From assembly GCF_004365875.1 (NCBI RefSeq), contig NZ_SODF01000001.1, forward strand, positions 1,984,001-2,048,000: DNA of 64,000 nucleotides, in the 5' to 3' direction. The position numbers and the translations under genes are program-made. The notes beneath the pieces were generated by a model. The model saw nothing but the letters and a program-made list of their open reading frames with translations, was not told where the DNA came from and did not search any database. Every line of letters starts with the position of its first letter. The first letter of the stretch is position 1. The stretch comes from Kribbella kalugense (GTDB lineage Bacteria; Actinomycetota; Actinomycetes; Propionibacteriales; Kribbellaceae). This document shows, piece by piece, positions 1 to 9,110 of this stretch.

Positions 1-1
1 T

Positions 2-1468
2 CGCTGGCAGTCGACAACTCCCGGCTCGGCGGACCTGGAAGAGATCCACGCCGCGATTGCACTGACCGAGGACAACCCGGACAGCGCTGGGCGCGCCAGA
101 GCCTTCGCCGAGCTGGCGGAGTACGAGGACATGTACGGCATGCCGGACAGCACGGGCCATGCGGAGGAATCCGTCCGGGTCGCGTTGCGGTCGGGCTCGC
201 CGGCGGCTCTCGGCAGGGCACTCTGCGCCCGCGCAGCCGTGTACGACAGGACAGCGCCGCTGGATTCGCTCGCCGACGCGGATCGCTCGGAGCAGTTGGC
301 ACGGTCCTGCGGCGATCTCGACACCTCCGTCAACGCCGGCATCTGGCGCTTCGACGCCCTGCACGCGCTCGGCCGGCGAGGCGACGCAGCTGACGTCACG
401 CGCGCTGCCTACCAGGACGCCGTCGCAGCCGGCGCCGGCATCTGGGCCTACTTCCTCGCCTACCAGGCCGCCCTCGAGCTGATCGACCTCGGCCGCTGGA
501 ACGAGTGCCGGGCGATGCTGCGATCAGCCGTGGCGGCACGCTGCAACGGCATCCCCGGAGCAGGGATCAGGTTGGCCGCGAGCCTGCTGGCGGTCCGATC
601 GGGGCGGATCGAGGAGGCGCGGCAGCATTTCGATCGGGCCCTGGAGCTGGTCTCCGAGGACTTCAACCCGCTCCGCCCGGTGATGACCGTCGCCGGTATC
701 GAACTGATGAGCGCCGAAGGTCACGTCGCCGACGCCGTGAGCTGGGCTCGCCCCCGGCTGTCCGTTCCCGAATATCCCGAGCCGGACGACGACGAGGCGC
801 TTCCGGTGTATGCGTTCGCAGCGGCCGAGACCGCCCGGGACGCCGGTCAGCACGGCCTTGCGGCCTCGGAGTCGGTCGACAGCGTTCTTGCCGACTGGGC
901 GTGGGAGCCGTTCGCCCACGCCCTCGGCGGGGTGGACGCTCAGGCGATGAAACGGGCGCTGGTGGCGGCCGAGCTGGCCCGCTGCCGCAACACCGCGGAT
1001 CAATCCGACCTCTGGCGTCAGGTCATCGAAACCGCGAGTACGGCGGGAAGTCGCTGGCACGAGGCCGTGGCCCAGTGGCGCTGCGCCGAAGCGAGCTTGA
1101 CGAGCGGCTGGCCACCGTCGAAGGCGGCCGATCTGCTACGACACGCGCATCTCCGCGCGGTCGAACTCGGTGCCCGGCCCTTGCAGACCGAGATCGAGTC
1201 GCTGGCCCGCCGATCGAAGATCGATCTCAGCGCGCCGATCCCGGTCGTGCACGATGCCGGCGACGCACGGTTGGCGGCGCTCACCGAGCGCGAGCGGGAG
1301 GTGCTGTCGTTCCTGGTGGCCGGCCGGTCCAACGGTGAGATCGCGAAGGAGCTCTTCATCAGCGACAAGACGGTCAGCGTGCACGTGTCCAACATTCTTC
1401 GGAAGACCGGGACGACGAGCCGGGTGGCGGCCGCCGCTCTGGCTGAGCGACGGCCGCCGGGTCAGTGA
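2..1468 (+). CDS. LuxR-family transcriptional regulator, C-terminal part (5' end outside window)
   Basis: The frame is open from base 2, so the gene begins before the window and the first ATG (131) is probably internal. About 488 codons are visible. Most of the visible part is Ala/Leu-rich helical sequence of TPR-like character (for example LGRWNECRAML and RSGRIEEARQHFDRALEL). The last 65 residues form a LuxR/GerE helix-turn-helix (LTEREREVLSFL, then EIAKELFISDKTV, then VHVSNILRKTG). This is the C-terminal layout of large LuxR (LAL-type) ATPase regulators. Whether an AAA ATPase domain lies upstream cannot be seen. The stop overlaps the end of the convergent small gene by 7 bases. No target can be deduced. 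Confidence 0.85.
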   Translation, partial: RWQSTTPGSADLEEIHAAIALTEDNPDSAGRARAFAELAEYEDMYGMPDSTGHAEESVRVALRSGSPAALGRALCARAAVYDRTAPLDSLADADRSEQLARSCGDLDTSVNAGIWRFDALHALGRRGDAADVTRAAYQDAVAAGAGIWAYFLAYQAALELIDLGRWNECRAMLRSAVAARCNGIPGAGIRLAASLLAVRSGRIEEARQHFDRALELVSEDFNPLRPVMTVAGIELMSAEGHVADAVSWARPRLSVPEYPEPDDDEALPVYAFAAAETARDAGQHGLAASESVDSVLADWAWEPFAHALGGVDAQAMKRALVAAELARCRNTADQSDLWRQVIETASTAGSRWHEAVAQWRCAEASLTSGWPPSKAADLLRHAHLRAVELGARPLQTEIESLARRSKIDLSAPIPVVHDAGDARLAALTEREREVLSFLVAGRSNGEIAKELFISDKTVSVHVSNILRKTGTTSRVAAAALAERRPPGQ

Positions 1469-1731
1469 ACCTGCGCTGGATGACGACGCCGATAGGCCCA
1501 GAGGACTGCCAGGGCGATGCCGGCGCCACCGATGGCGCTCGCACCGGCCTGCACGGCCTCGGTGACGGCGTCGTCGACCTGGATCGTCGCTCCCGGGTCG
1601 TGGACAACCACGACAGGCGTGCGGTAGTCGTCCTCCGGGTCGATCGGGTACGCCGATGCCTGGACCGCGCCGGCCACGGCGAACCCGCAAGCCACGACGG
1701 GTACTGCGATGAAGGTGCAGATGTGCTTCAC
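1462..1731 (-). CDS. Small exported or membrane-anchored protein, unknown function
   Basis: 89 residues. The N-terminus is a convincing signal peptide: basic start (MKHIC), hydrophobic core (FIAVPVVACGFAVAGAV) and an AxA-type site at QASAYP. A short acidic extracellular stretch follows (PEDDYRTPVVVVHD), then a C-terminal hydrophobic segment of about 20 residues (roughly 60-80) and a basic RRRHP tail. A purine-rich GAGGAAC lies just before the ATG. It is monocistronic and convergent with the LuxR gene. No family is recognised; small proteins of this build are common in actinomycetes. The open reading frame could be chance, but the signal-peptide and TM order argues against that. Confidence 0.6.
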   Translation of the reverse strand: MKHICTFIAVPVVACGFAVAGAVQASAYPIDPEDDYRTPVVVVHDPGATIQVDDAVTEAVQAGASAIGGAGIALAVLWAYRRRHPAQVH

Positions 1732-1840
1732 GGTTCCTCCTCACGGCGCGGATCGCCGTCTGTATTCACCGTGCGACCGGACCACCGGTCACCACATCGG
1801 GCGTTCCCCCTCAGATCCGCGACGTACCCCCTTAGCCACC

Positions 1841-2605
1841 TCAGGCCAGGCGTTTGGCCAAGGCCGTGGCGGCTGCGTCGTCTTTGATCTCGCGGATACC
1901 GACGATCGGGGTGACGGTGACGAATCCGGCCGCTAGGAGGGCCTCGTCGGAGCCGGCTACCGGGTTGGGCTGGACCGGCTCGATCTCGATCATCGGCTCG
2001 CCGGTCGGCGCCTTTGTGCCGATGACCCGGGAGCGTTTGATCGGGTGCAGGGAGGCGTGCCGGACGCCGGCCAGCTGGTCGAGCGGGCGGTCGGGGACGT
2101 TGATGGTGACGACTGTGCCGGCCGGCTCGGCGGCGATCCAGGCGAGGGCTTCGGCGGCGACTGTTGCCGAGGTCTCCCAGTACGACGGGGTCTCCGAGTC
2201 GATGCTGATGGCAACGGCAGACGTGCCCTGCTCGGCCGCGGTCAGCGCGGCGGCGACGGTGCCGGAGTGGAAGATCGGTACGCCGATGTTGTGCCCGCGG
2301 TTGATCCCGGACAGCACCAGGTCCGGCGGCCGTCCGAACGCGCCGACGTTCGCCAGCGTCACCGCGAGTGCCGGCGTACCGTCGATCCCGGTGAACGTGA
2401 CCCCGTTCTCCTCGTCGGACTCGGTCCGGATCGGGCGGCCGACCATCCTGGCCCGAGCGGATCCAACGCCGCTCTCGTCGACTAGCGGCGCAACCACGAC
2501 GACGTCGTACCCGAGCGCGGCGATGGCCGGCGCGAGCGCGCGGATCCCCGGTGCGAGATAGCCGTCGTCGTTGGTGATCAGGACTCTGAGCTGGTCAGGC
2601 GGCAT
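1841..2605 (-). CDS. surE: 5'/3'-nucleotidase SurE
   Basis: 254 residues, the usual SurE length. SurE is a metal-dependent phosphatase that removes phosphate from nucleoside 5'- and 3'-monophosphates. The N-terminal metal motif TNDDGYLAPG and the SGINRGHNIG motif with its conserved Asn are both present, followed by the Ser/Thr-rich FHSGTVAAA segment. It lies directly behind cobN on the same strand. A TTG at 2617, next to the cobN stop, is an alternative start that adds four residues (MGRG); the ATG gives the more normal SurE N-terminus. Co-transcription with cobN is likely from the spacing, but no functional link to cobalamin is implied. Confidence 0.92.
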   Translation of the reverse strand: MPPDQLRVLITNDDGYLAPGIRALAPAIAALGYDVVVVAPLVDESGVGSARARMVGRPIRTESDEENGVTFTGIDGTPALAVTLANVGAFGRPPDLVLSGINRGHNIGVPIFHSGTVAAALTAAEQGTSAVAISIDSETPSYWETSATVAAEALAWIAAEPAGTVVTINVPDRPLDQLAGVRHASLHPIKRSRVIGTKAPTGEPMIEIEPVQPNPVAGSDEALLAAGFVTVTPIVGIREIKDDAAATALAKRLA

Positions 2606-2617
2606 GCCTCTACCCAA

Positions 2618-5600
2618 TCAGCCGCGGTCCTCGATGTCACCTTCCGTCTCAAGTACTGCGTTGCGCAGCGTCTCCAGCGCCTCGTCCGACGGCTCCGCCC
2701 ACAGCCCGCGCTGGGCCGCCTCCAGCAGCCGCTCTGCGATCCCGTGCCGGGCCCACGGATTGGACTTGCGGAAGAACTCCGCCATCTCCGGATCGGCGAC
2801 GTACTCCGTCGTCAGCGTCTCGTACATCCAGTCGTCGACCACGCCCGCGGTCGCGTCGTACCCGAACAGGTAGTCGACGGTCGCAGCCATCTCGAAGGCG
2901 CCCTTGTACCCGTGCCGCCGCATCGCCGCCATCCACCGCGGGTTCACCACCCGGGCCCGGAAGACCCGCTTCGCCTCTTCGTCGAGGGTCCGGGTCCGGA
3001 CCTGCGCGGGTACGGCGGAATCCCCGACGTACGCCTTCGGGTTGGAGCCGGTCAGGTGCCGGACCATCGCGATCATGCCGCCGTGGTACTGGAAGTAGTC
3101 GTCGGAGTCCATGATGTCGTGCTCGCGGGTGTCCGCGTTCTTCGCCGCGACCTGGATCCGGGCGTACGCGCGTTCCATCGAGCCGCGGGCCTCCGCGCCG
3201 TCGAGGTCCTTGCCGTACGCGTACCCGCCCCAGACGGCGTACACCTCGGCCAGCTCGGCGTCGGTCCGCCAGTTCCGCGCGTCGACGAGCGGTAGCAACC
3301 CAGCTCCATAGGAGCCAGGCTTCGACCCGAACACTCGCGCGGTGGCCGACCGCAGGTCATTGCCTTCAGCAACATCAGCGTCCACGTGCGCGCGCAGGAA
3401 GTTGTCCGTGGCCGGCTCGTCCAGGGCAGCGACCGTACGTACGGCTTCGTCCAGCAGGGCCACCACGTGCGGGAACGCGTCCCGGAAGAAGCCGGAGATC
3501 CGGATCGTCACATCGATGCGCGGCCGGCCGAGCTCCTCCAGGCCGACCACCTCGAAGCTGGTCACGCGACGGGAGGCCTCGTCCCAGACCGGGCGGCAGC
3601 CGAGCAGCCACAGCACTTCGGCGAGGTCGTCGCCTTGGGTGCGCATGGCCGACGTACCCCAGATCGTCAGGCCGACGGACCGCGGCCACTCCCCCGTCTC
3701 GGCCTGATGCCGGGCCAGGAGCGAGTCGGCGAGCGCGACGCCGACGTCCCAGGCGTTGCGGCTCGGGATCGCCTTCGGGTCGACCGCGTAGAAGTTGCGG
3801 CCGGTCGGCAGCACGTTGACCAGACCGCGGGTCGGCGAGCCGGACGGCCCGGCCTCGATGAAGCGGCCGTCCAAGGCCCGCAGTACGTTGGTCAGCTCGT
3901 CACCCGTCCGGGCGAGCCGTGGGACGACCTCGGTTGCCGCGAAGGTCAGCGACTGCGAGACCTGGTCCGACGGACGGCCGAGCACCTCGGTGACGACGAC
4001 CGGCACCTTCGCGGCGTCCCAGCTCAAGGTCTCCATGCTGACGACGAGCTTCCGTGCGACTGCCTCGAGGATGTCGACACCGTCGGCGCCGGAGACCGCG
4101 GGCAGGTCCGCGAGCGTTGCGAGCTCGGCGAGGTCCGCGGCGCGGCCTGGGTTCGCCAGCAACTCGGCTTCGTCGACACCGAACGTCTCCCCGAGGGCGG
4201 TCCGCAGCCCAGGGATCGAGTACGAGCCGCCCCAGAGCTGACGCGCCCGCAGTACGGCGAGCACGAGGTTGACCCGCGCTTCACCATCAGGCGCACCACC
4301 GAGGATGTGCAGCCCGTCGCGGATCTGCACGTCCTTGATCTCACACAGATACCCGTCGAGGTGCAGCACGAACTCGTCGAAGGCCTCGTCCTCGGGCCGC
4401 TCGTCAGTGTGCAGGTCGTGGTGCAACTGCGCGGCCTGGATGAGCGTCCAGATCTGCGCCCGCAGCGTCGGCACCTTCTCCGGGTCGAGCGCGGACACGG
4501 TCGCGTACTCGTCGAGCAGGTACTCCAGCTTCGCCATGTCGCCGTACGTCTCGGCCCGCGCCATCGGCGGCACGAGGTGGTCGACAACGGTCGCGTGTGC
4601 CCGTCGCTTCGCCTGCGTCCCTTCACCCGGGTCATTGACGATGAACGGGTAGACCATCGGCAGGTTCCCGAGTACGGCGTCCGGCGCGCAGCCGGCCGAC
4701 ATCCCGATCCCCTTGCCAGGTAGCCATTCCAGCGTCCCGTGCTTACCGAGGTGTACGACGGCTTGCGCGCCGAAGCCGCCGTCCTCCGGCGCGGCCTCCA
4801 GCCAGCGGTACGCCGCCAGGTAGTGGTGCGACGGGGCCATGTCGGGGTCGTGGTAGATCGCCACCGGGTTCTCACCGAAACCCCGCGGCGGCTGGATCAT
4901 CAGCACGACGTTCCCGAACCGCAGCGCGGCCAGGGCGATGGCCCCGGACGGATCGACGTACAGCGAACCAGGCGGCTCACCCCACGCCTCAGTCATTGCC
5001 TTGCGCAACGACTCCGGAGCCCGGCCGAACCATTGCTGGTAGGTCGACAGCGGCACCTTCGCGACCGCGTTCTCCAACTGCTCGTCCGTCAGCCAGTCGA
5101 CATCGTGCCCGCCGGTCGCGATCAGCCGGTGGATCAGACCGTCAGCGCCCTCAGCACCTTGCAGCTCGCTCAGGTCGAGGCCGCCGAGGTCGTACCCGGC
5201 CTGCTCCAACTGCCCCAGCAAAACCACGGCCGAGGCCGGCGTGTCCAGGCCGACCGCGTTCCCGATCCGGGCGTGCTTCGTCGGGTACGACGACAACATC
5301 AGCGCGATCCGCTTCTCGGCGGCCGGCACGTGCCGGAGTCGCGCGTGAGCGACCGCGATCCCGGCCAGCCGCGCGCATCGCTCGGGGTCCGGCGCATACC
5401 GGGCCAGCCCGTCGGCGTCGTACGACTTGAACGAGAACGGGATCGTGATCAACCGGCCGTCGAACTCCGGAATCGCGACCTGCGTCGCCGCGTCCAACGG
5501 GCTGACCGCCGCGTCGCTCTCGAGCCACTGCTCACGGGTCGAGGTCAGTGCGAGGCCTTGAAGCAACGGGATGTCGAGCGACGCCAGCGCACCGGCGTCC

Positions 5601-6310
5601 CACGCGTCGTCCGCACCGCCGGCGCTCGCGTTCGCCGCCACCGCACCACCCGCGGCGAGCAGTGTGGTGACAAGTACGTCGCACTTCCGGAGCAGATCGA
5701 AGAGCCCGACGTTCTCGGCCGGATCGAGCCCGCGCAGCGTGCCGCAGTACACCGGCAACGGCTGGGCGCCGGCCTCGACGACCGCATTCGCAAGTGCGTC
5801 GACGAAGGCCGTGTTCCCGGAGATCTCGTGCGCGCGGTAGTAGACGATGCCGACCACGGGCCGCTCGTCCTCGACGTACGTACCCCGCACGCCGTACGCC
5901 GGGAGCGCCTGCGGCGGATCGAACTCGTCGCCGGTCAGCAGCAGCGTGTCCCGCAGGAAGCCGGCCAAGTTGCGGAGGTTGTCCGAGCCGCCCTCGCGGA
6001 GGTAAGCGAGCGCCTCGGTGACCGCGCCGGCGGGCACGGTCGACAGCGACATCAGCTCGGCGTCAGGCGCGGCCTCGCCACTGACCACGACGGCCGGCTT
6101 GCCGGAAGCGACGACGGCATCGAGTCCTTCTTCCCAGGCGCGGCGACCGCCGAGCAGCCGGACGACGACGACCTCGGCCGCGTCCAGCAGCGGCCCCAGC
6201 TCAGCCAGCTGGAGGCGGGCCGGGTTGGCGACCTTCCAGCCGGCGTCCGCCTCCGCGGCGGCGAGCAGATCGGTGTCGGCGGTGGAGAGCAGCAGAAGAT
6301 TGGCAGCCAT
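2618..6310 (-). CDS. cobN: Cobaltochelatase subunit CobN
   Basis: 1230 residues, typical for CobN, the large subunit of the aerobic cobaltochelatase that inserts cobalt into hydrogenobyrinate a,c-diamide with CobS and CobT. Recognisable stretches include VHLGKHGTLEWLPGKG, NDPGEGTQAKRRAHATVVDH and the C-terminal DYLFGYDATAGVVDDWMYE, all characteristic of the CobN/magnesium chelatase H family. The start is set at the ATG at 6310, preceded by GGAAGGAA about 9 bases upstream. A longer frame exists to 6391, but it runs through a cobalamin riboswitch and is rejected. CobS/CobT partners are not in the window. Expression is expected to fall when cobalamin is plentiful because of the riboswitch. Confidence 0.95.
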   Translation of the reverse strand: MAANLLLLSTADTDLLAAAEADAGWKVANPARLQLAELGPLLDAAEVVVVRLLGGRRAWEEGLDAVVASGKPAVVVSGEAAPDAELMSLSTVPAGAVTEALAYLREGGSDNLRNLAGFLRDTLLLTGDEFDPPQALPAYGVRGTYVEDERPVVGIVYYRAHEISGNTAFVDALANAVVEAGAQPLPVYCGTLRGLDPAENVGLFDLLRKCDVLVTTLLAAGGAVAANASAGGADDAWDAGALASLDIPLLQGLALTSTREQWLESDAAVSPLDAATQVAIPEFDGRLITIPFSFKSYDADGLARYAPDPERCARLAGIAVAHARLRHVPAAEKRIALMLSSYPTKHARIGNAVGLDTPASAVVLLGQLEQAGYDLGGLDLSELQGAEGADGLIHRLIATGGHDVDWLTDEQLENAVAKVPLSTYQQWFGRAPESLRKAMTEAWGEPPGSLYVDPSGAIALAALRFGNVVLMIQPPRGFGENPVAIYHDPDMAPSHHYLAAYRWLEAAPEDGGFGAQAVVHLGKHGTLEWLPGKGIGMSAGCAPDAVLGNLPMVYPFIVNDPGEGTQAKRRAHATVVDHLVPPMARAETYGDMAKLEYLLDEYATVSALDPEKVPTLRAQIWTLIQAAQLHHDLHTDERPEDEAFDEFVLHLDGYLCEIKDVQIRDGLHILGGAPDGEARVNLVLAVLRARQLWGGSYSIPGLRTALGETFGVDEAELLANPGRAADLAELATLADLPAVSGADGVDILEAVARKLVVSMETLSWDAAKVPVVVTEVLGRPSDQVSQSLTFAATEVVPRLARTGDELTNVLRALDGRFIEAGPSGSPTRGLVNVLPTGRNFYAVDPKAIPSRNAWDVGVALADSLLARHQAETGEWPRSVGLTIWGTSAMRTQGDDLAEVLWLLGCRPVWDEASRRVTSFEVVGLEELGRPRIDVTIRISGFFRDAFPHVVALLDEAVRTVAALDEPATDNFLRAHVDADVAEGNDLRSATARVFGSKPGSYGAGLLPLVDARNWRTDAELAEVYAVWGGYAYGKDLDGAEARGSMERAYARIQVAAKNADTREHDIMDSDDYFQYHGGMIAMVRHLTGSNPKAYVGDSAVPAQVRTRTLDEEAKRVFRARVVNPRWMAAMRRHGYKGAFEMAATVDYLFGYDATAGVVDDWMYETLTTEYVADPEMAEFFRKSNPWARHGIAERLLEAAQRGLWAEPSDEALETLRNAVLETEGDIEDRG

Positions 6311-6327
6311 GCGCGACCGTTCCTTCC

Positions 6328-6450
6328 CGGGGTATCCACGCCCCGACTTCAGGTACGACGGCGGCAGTTCCTGACTCCCCTTGCGGGTCACAGTGGCGGG
6401 ACCGTCCCGGACTCACACCGGGTTCCTGCTGATGCCATCGATTGACGGTC
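6328..6450 (-). promoter_or_regulatory. Cobalamin riboswitch upstream of cobN
   Basis: Read on the minus strand, the 169-base gap before cobN contains the conserved cobalamin aptamer elements in order: AACCCGGTGTGAGTCCGGGA, then GGTCCCGCCACTGTGACCC, then the B12 box AGTCAGGAACTGCC. A GC hairpin follows (CGGGG, loop CGTGGATA, CCCCG; plus coordinates 6328-6345), where the kissing-loop P13 helix is expected. The ribosome binding site GGAAGGAA lies just beyond that helix, which suggests control of translation initiation. A possible -10 box (TAGAGT on the minus strand, 6454-6459) lies at its 5' side, so cobN may have its own promoter behind the DUF3500 gene. Confidence 0.9.
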
Positions 6451-6479
6451 GTGACTCTAGTCGACGGTGCGAACGCGAC

Positions 6480-7448
6480 TCACTGGTGGAATGCGTAGTG
6501 CGCCGCCAGGAGGTCGGTGCCCCAGTCGTTGCGGAGGTCGCGCCAGACGGAGTGGATGTGGTTGGCGTCGTCCTGGGTGTTGTCGTACTCGGCCAGGAAG
6601 CTCGGGCCGGCGACCGAGTAGTAGTGCCGGTGGCCGACACCAGGCTCGGTCTCTCCGGCCCAGGCGAACGTCAGCTGCTCGATGCCGTGCTCGGTGATGT
6701 CCTGCCAGGTCTGCAACCCGATCGGCCCGGCGGCACGACCGACGTACTGGCCGATGAGCAGGCTGAGCACCTGGCGTTGGTCCTCGTTCATGTCGCCGTA
6801 CGACAGACCGCGGTGCAGCATCGACGCGTCGGCGACCGGGTCGTGGCGGGTCAGGAGGTCGTCCGGAGCCTCGGGTGAGACGACCGCGATCTCACGTTGG
6901 GCCGGCTCGAGGGCGTGCAAGAGCTGAAAGCCCAGGTCCTGCTCGGCGGCCAGGAAGCGTCGGCCTGCCTTCGGGCCGGTACGGACTTCGGCCGGGTTCG
7001 AGCCGATGAACTGCGGGGTGAACGCGATCGCTCCGTCCACCAGCGTCACGTGCAGCGCCAGGTGGTGGCCGTTCAGCCGCCAGGCCCACGGATCGGTCCC
7101 GTTCGGGTCGCCGAGCACCCGGAGGAAGTACCGGTCCGCGACAGTCGCGCCCTCCCACTCCCCCGACGGCGGCAGGTCCGGCAGCCCACGACACACGACC
7201 TCCGCGTCCAGAACCGCCCAGACATCGGCCGCGCCCCGGTCACTGCAGTCGGTCGCGACGAGCCGTTCGACCAGCTTCTGCTGCGTCGGCGTCAGCTCGG
7301 TCAGCGCGAGGCCTGGCACAGGTCCTGGCAGGTAGGTCCACTGCTGATGGTCCGGAATGTCGAACGGGGCCCGGATCTTCTCGACCTGGGCCGGCGTGAG
7401 ACTCGCCAGCAGTTCGAGGACCGTGTCCCGCGTCTGCGCTACAACCAT
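6480..7448 (-). CDS. DUF3500 family protein
   Basis: 322 residues, resembling the DUF3500 family, whose function is not established. Visible features are a His-rich middle (NGHHLALHVTL), a GRAAGPIG segment and a C-terminal cluster GVGHRHYYSVAGPSFLAEYD followed by DDANHIHSVWRD. These repeated His and acidic residues could bind metal (inference). The ATG at 7448 is preferred over an upstream in-frame start because GGGAG lies about 10 bases before it. It overlaps the end of the histidine phosphatase gene by 10 bases, implying translational coupling. It is the last gene before the cobalamin riboswitch. A role in cobalamin metabolism is only suggested by position. Confidence 0.8.
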   Translation of the reverse strand: MVVAQTRDTVLELLASLTPAQVEKIRAPFDIPDHQQWTYLPGPVPGLALTELTPTQQKLVERLVATDCSDRGAADVWAVLDAEVVCRGLPDLPPSGEWEGATVADRYFLRVLGDPNGTDPWAWRLNGHHLALHVTLVDGAIAFTPQFIGSNPAEVRTGPKAGRRFLAAEQDLGFQLLHALEPAQREIAVVSPEAPDDLLTRHDPVADASMLHRGLSYGDMNEDQRQVLSLLIGQYVGRAAGPIGLQTWQDITEHGIEQLTFAWAGETEPGVGHRHYYSVAGPSFLAEYDNTQDDANHIHSVWRDLRNDWGTDLLAAHYAFHQ

Positions 7449-8119
7449 GCCGATCGCTCCCGTTCCGTCGGTTCGTAAGGCGTCCACTGCTCGAACGGCC
7501 GGTCCAGCTTGTACCGGAAATCGGTTTGCCGCAGCAGGACGCGTGTTTCGGCGTTCGCCGGATTGCGCAGCGACTCGAGGAACGGGACCGACCAGTGGAA
7601 CCAGCGCATGCAGAACAGCCGCATGGTCAGGCCGTGTGAGACGAGCAACACGTTCCTCGGCGCGTCGGCCACCTCGAAGTCACGGTGGATGGTCTCCAGG
7701 AACGTCGACACCCGGTCGTACACGTCCGCACCCGACTCGCCGTGGGTGAACCGGTAGAAGAAGTGCCCAAACGCGTTCCGGAGCTGTTCCTGCTGCTCGA
7801 TGTCCGCGGTGTCCTGGAGATTGGCCCAGTCCTGCTCGCGTAGCCGCGGCTCCTCCTGCTGACTGCTGATCAGGTCGTCCAGCCCGAGCGAGTCCAGCGT
7901 CTGACGAGCCCGCAGGTACGGCGAGACGTAGACCCGGACCGGCTCGTTCTCGAACAGCTCCCGCAGACCCTTCCCCGTCTCGGCCGCCTGCTCATGCCCG
8001 TGCGGCGTCAACGGAACGGCGTGGTCAGGGATCCGCTCGTAGATCGTCTTATCCAAATTCGCCTCAGACTCCCCATGCCTGACCAACACAATCCGCAACG
8101 GCCGATGACTCAACCCCAT
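7439..8119 (-). CDS. Histidine phosphatase family protein
   Basis: 226 residues. The N-terminal RHG motif (IVLVRHGESEAN, catalytic His15) and the second catalytic His in LLVSHGLTMRLF define the phosphoglycerate mutase-like branch. YVSPYLRARQT supplies the phosphate-pocket Arg. The start ATG at 8119 has GGAAGGG upstream. It overlaps cobD by 10 bases and the DUF3500 gene by 10 bases, so the three are probably one transcript. Histidine phosphatases next to cobD can be alpha-ribazole phosphatases (CobC), and that is a reasonable hypothesis here. However, the sequence is longer than CobC and shows no CobC-specific feature that I can name, so the substrate is left open. Confidence 0.88.
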   Translation of the reverse strand: MGLSHRPLRIVLVRHGESEANLDKTIYERIPDHAVPLTPHGHEQAAETGKGLRELFENEPVRVYVSPYLRARQTLDSLGLDDLISSQQEEPRLREQDWANLQDTADIEQQEQLRNAFGHFFYRFTHGESGADVYDRVSTFLETIHRDFEVADAPRNVLLVSHGLTMRLFCMRWFHWSVPFLESLRNPANAETRVLLRQTDFRYKLDRPFEQWTPYEPTERERSAWL

Positions 8120-9066
8120 CGTTTTCCCTTCCGTCGGCTGTGTATGGCGCCTTGCGCCTCGCGCAGCAGAGCGGCCAGTGCCGCGAGGCCGGCGGCGGCG
8201 ATTCCGACTCGTCTCGCGAGCGCCGCCGTACGACGGATGTCGTCCACCGCCGGCGCCGGTCCGTCGCCGAGCGTGCCGCGGTCCTCTGCGCAGCTTCCGT
8301 AGCTGTTCGTGCCACCGAGCGTCAGCCCGAGCGCACCCGCGAACGCCGCCTCGACCGGCCCGGCATTAGGACTCGGATGCTTCGGCGCATCCCGCCGCGA
8401 CACCGCGAGCGCCTCGCGCGGTCTTCCAGCCACGACCCCGGTCAGCACCGCACACACCCTCGCGGGAACCAGGTTCAGCACGTCGTCCAGCCGCGCCGAC
8501 GCCCAGCCGAAGTTCTGGTACTTCGGTGACTTGTAGCCGACCATCGCATCGAGCGTGTTCACCGCCCGATAGCCAAGCAGCCCGGGGACGCCGAAGACGC
8601 CCCACAGCAGCGGCGCGACACAGGCATCGGAGGTGTTCTCGGCGATCGACTCCACCGTCGCCCGAGCCAACTCGTCCGACTCCAGCTCGGTGGCATCACG
8701 AGCACACAGGTGACTCAGGCGGTCGCGAGCACCCGGGATGTCTTTCTCCTCGAGCAGTTCGGCCATCGTCTCCGCCTCGCGCTCCAAGCTGCGGGCGCCC
8801 AGCACCGTCCACGTGGCGGCTGCGGTGACCGCGGTGTGCAGGATCGGATGCTTGCGAGTCAGCCGCTCGAGCGCGACGCCCAGGACTGTGGTGGTTCCCA
8901 CGAGCACGGCGGTGTGCGCGGTCCCGGCGAGACGCGAGTCGGCGTACAGCTGCCGTTCGAGGCCCGCCGCGGTCCGGCCGAAGCCGGCCACCGGGTGGAA
9001 GCGGCGCGGATCGCCGAGGACGCGGTCGGCGGCGAAGCCGAGGAGGAGACCGATTGCCCGGGACAC
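8110..9066 (-). CDS. cobD: Adenosylcobinamide-phosphate synthase CobD/CbiB
   Basis: 318 residues. This membrane enzyme joins (R)-1-amino-2-propanol phosphate, or its precursor, to adenosylcobyric acid, a late step of cobalamin synthesis. Family hallmarks are the N-terminal DRVLGDPRRFHPVAGFGR, the central ATVESIAENTSDACVAPLLW and the RAVNTLDAMVGYKSPKYQNF segment. Several hydrophobic helices fit a multi-pass protein. The start is GTG (9066), divergent from the serine hydrolase gene with only about 45 bases between them. It is the first gene of the minus-strand block leading to cobN, which ties the block to cobalamin. The last residues (SRRKGKR) are basic. Confidence 0.95.
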   Translation of the reverse strand: MSRAIGLLLGFAADRVLGDPRRFHPVAGFGRTAAGLERQLYADSRLAGTAHTAVLVGTTTVLGVALERLTRKHPILHTAVTAAATWTVLGARSLEREAETMAELLEEKDIPGARDRLSHLCARDATELESDELARATVESIAENTSDACVAPLLWGVFGVPGLLGYRAVNTLDAMVGYKSPKYQNFGWASARLDDVLNLVPARVCAVLTGVVAGRPREALAVSRRDAPKHPSPNAGPVEAAFAGALGLTLGGTNSYGSCAEDRGTLGDGPAPAVDDIRRTAALARRVGIAAAGLAALAALLREAQGAIHSRRKGKRWG

Positions 9067-9110
9067 CCTTGGCAGTCTGCCAGGTGGGGGTTTGTGATTG
9101 GGTGAGTGGC

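Noticed and set aside
6311..6391. N-terminal extension of CobN
   Set aside because: The sequence is a cobalamin riboswitch and the residues (SYLKSGRGYPGKERSR) are unlike CobN.
7439..8119. Firm assignment of the phosphatase as CobC
   Set aside because: Only the neighbourhood supports it; the catalytic motif is common to the whole superfamily.
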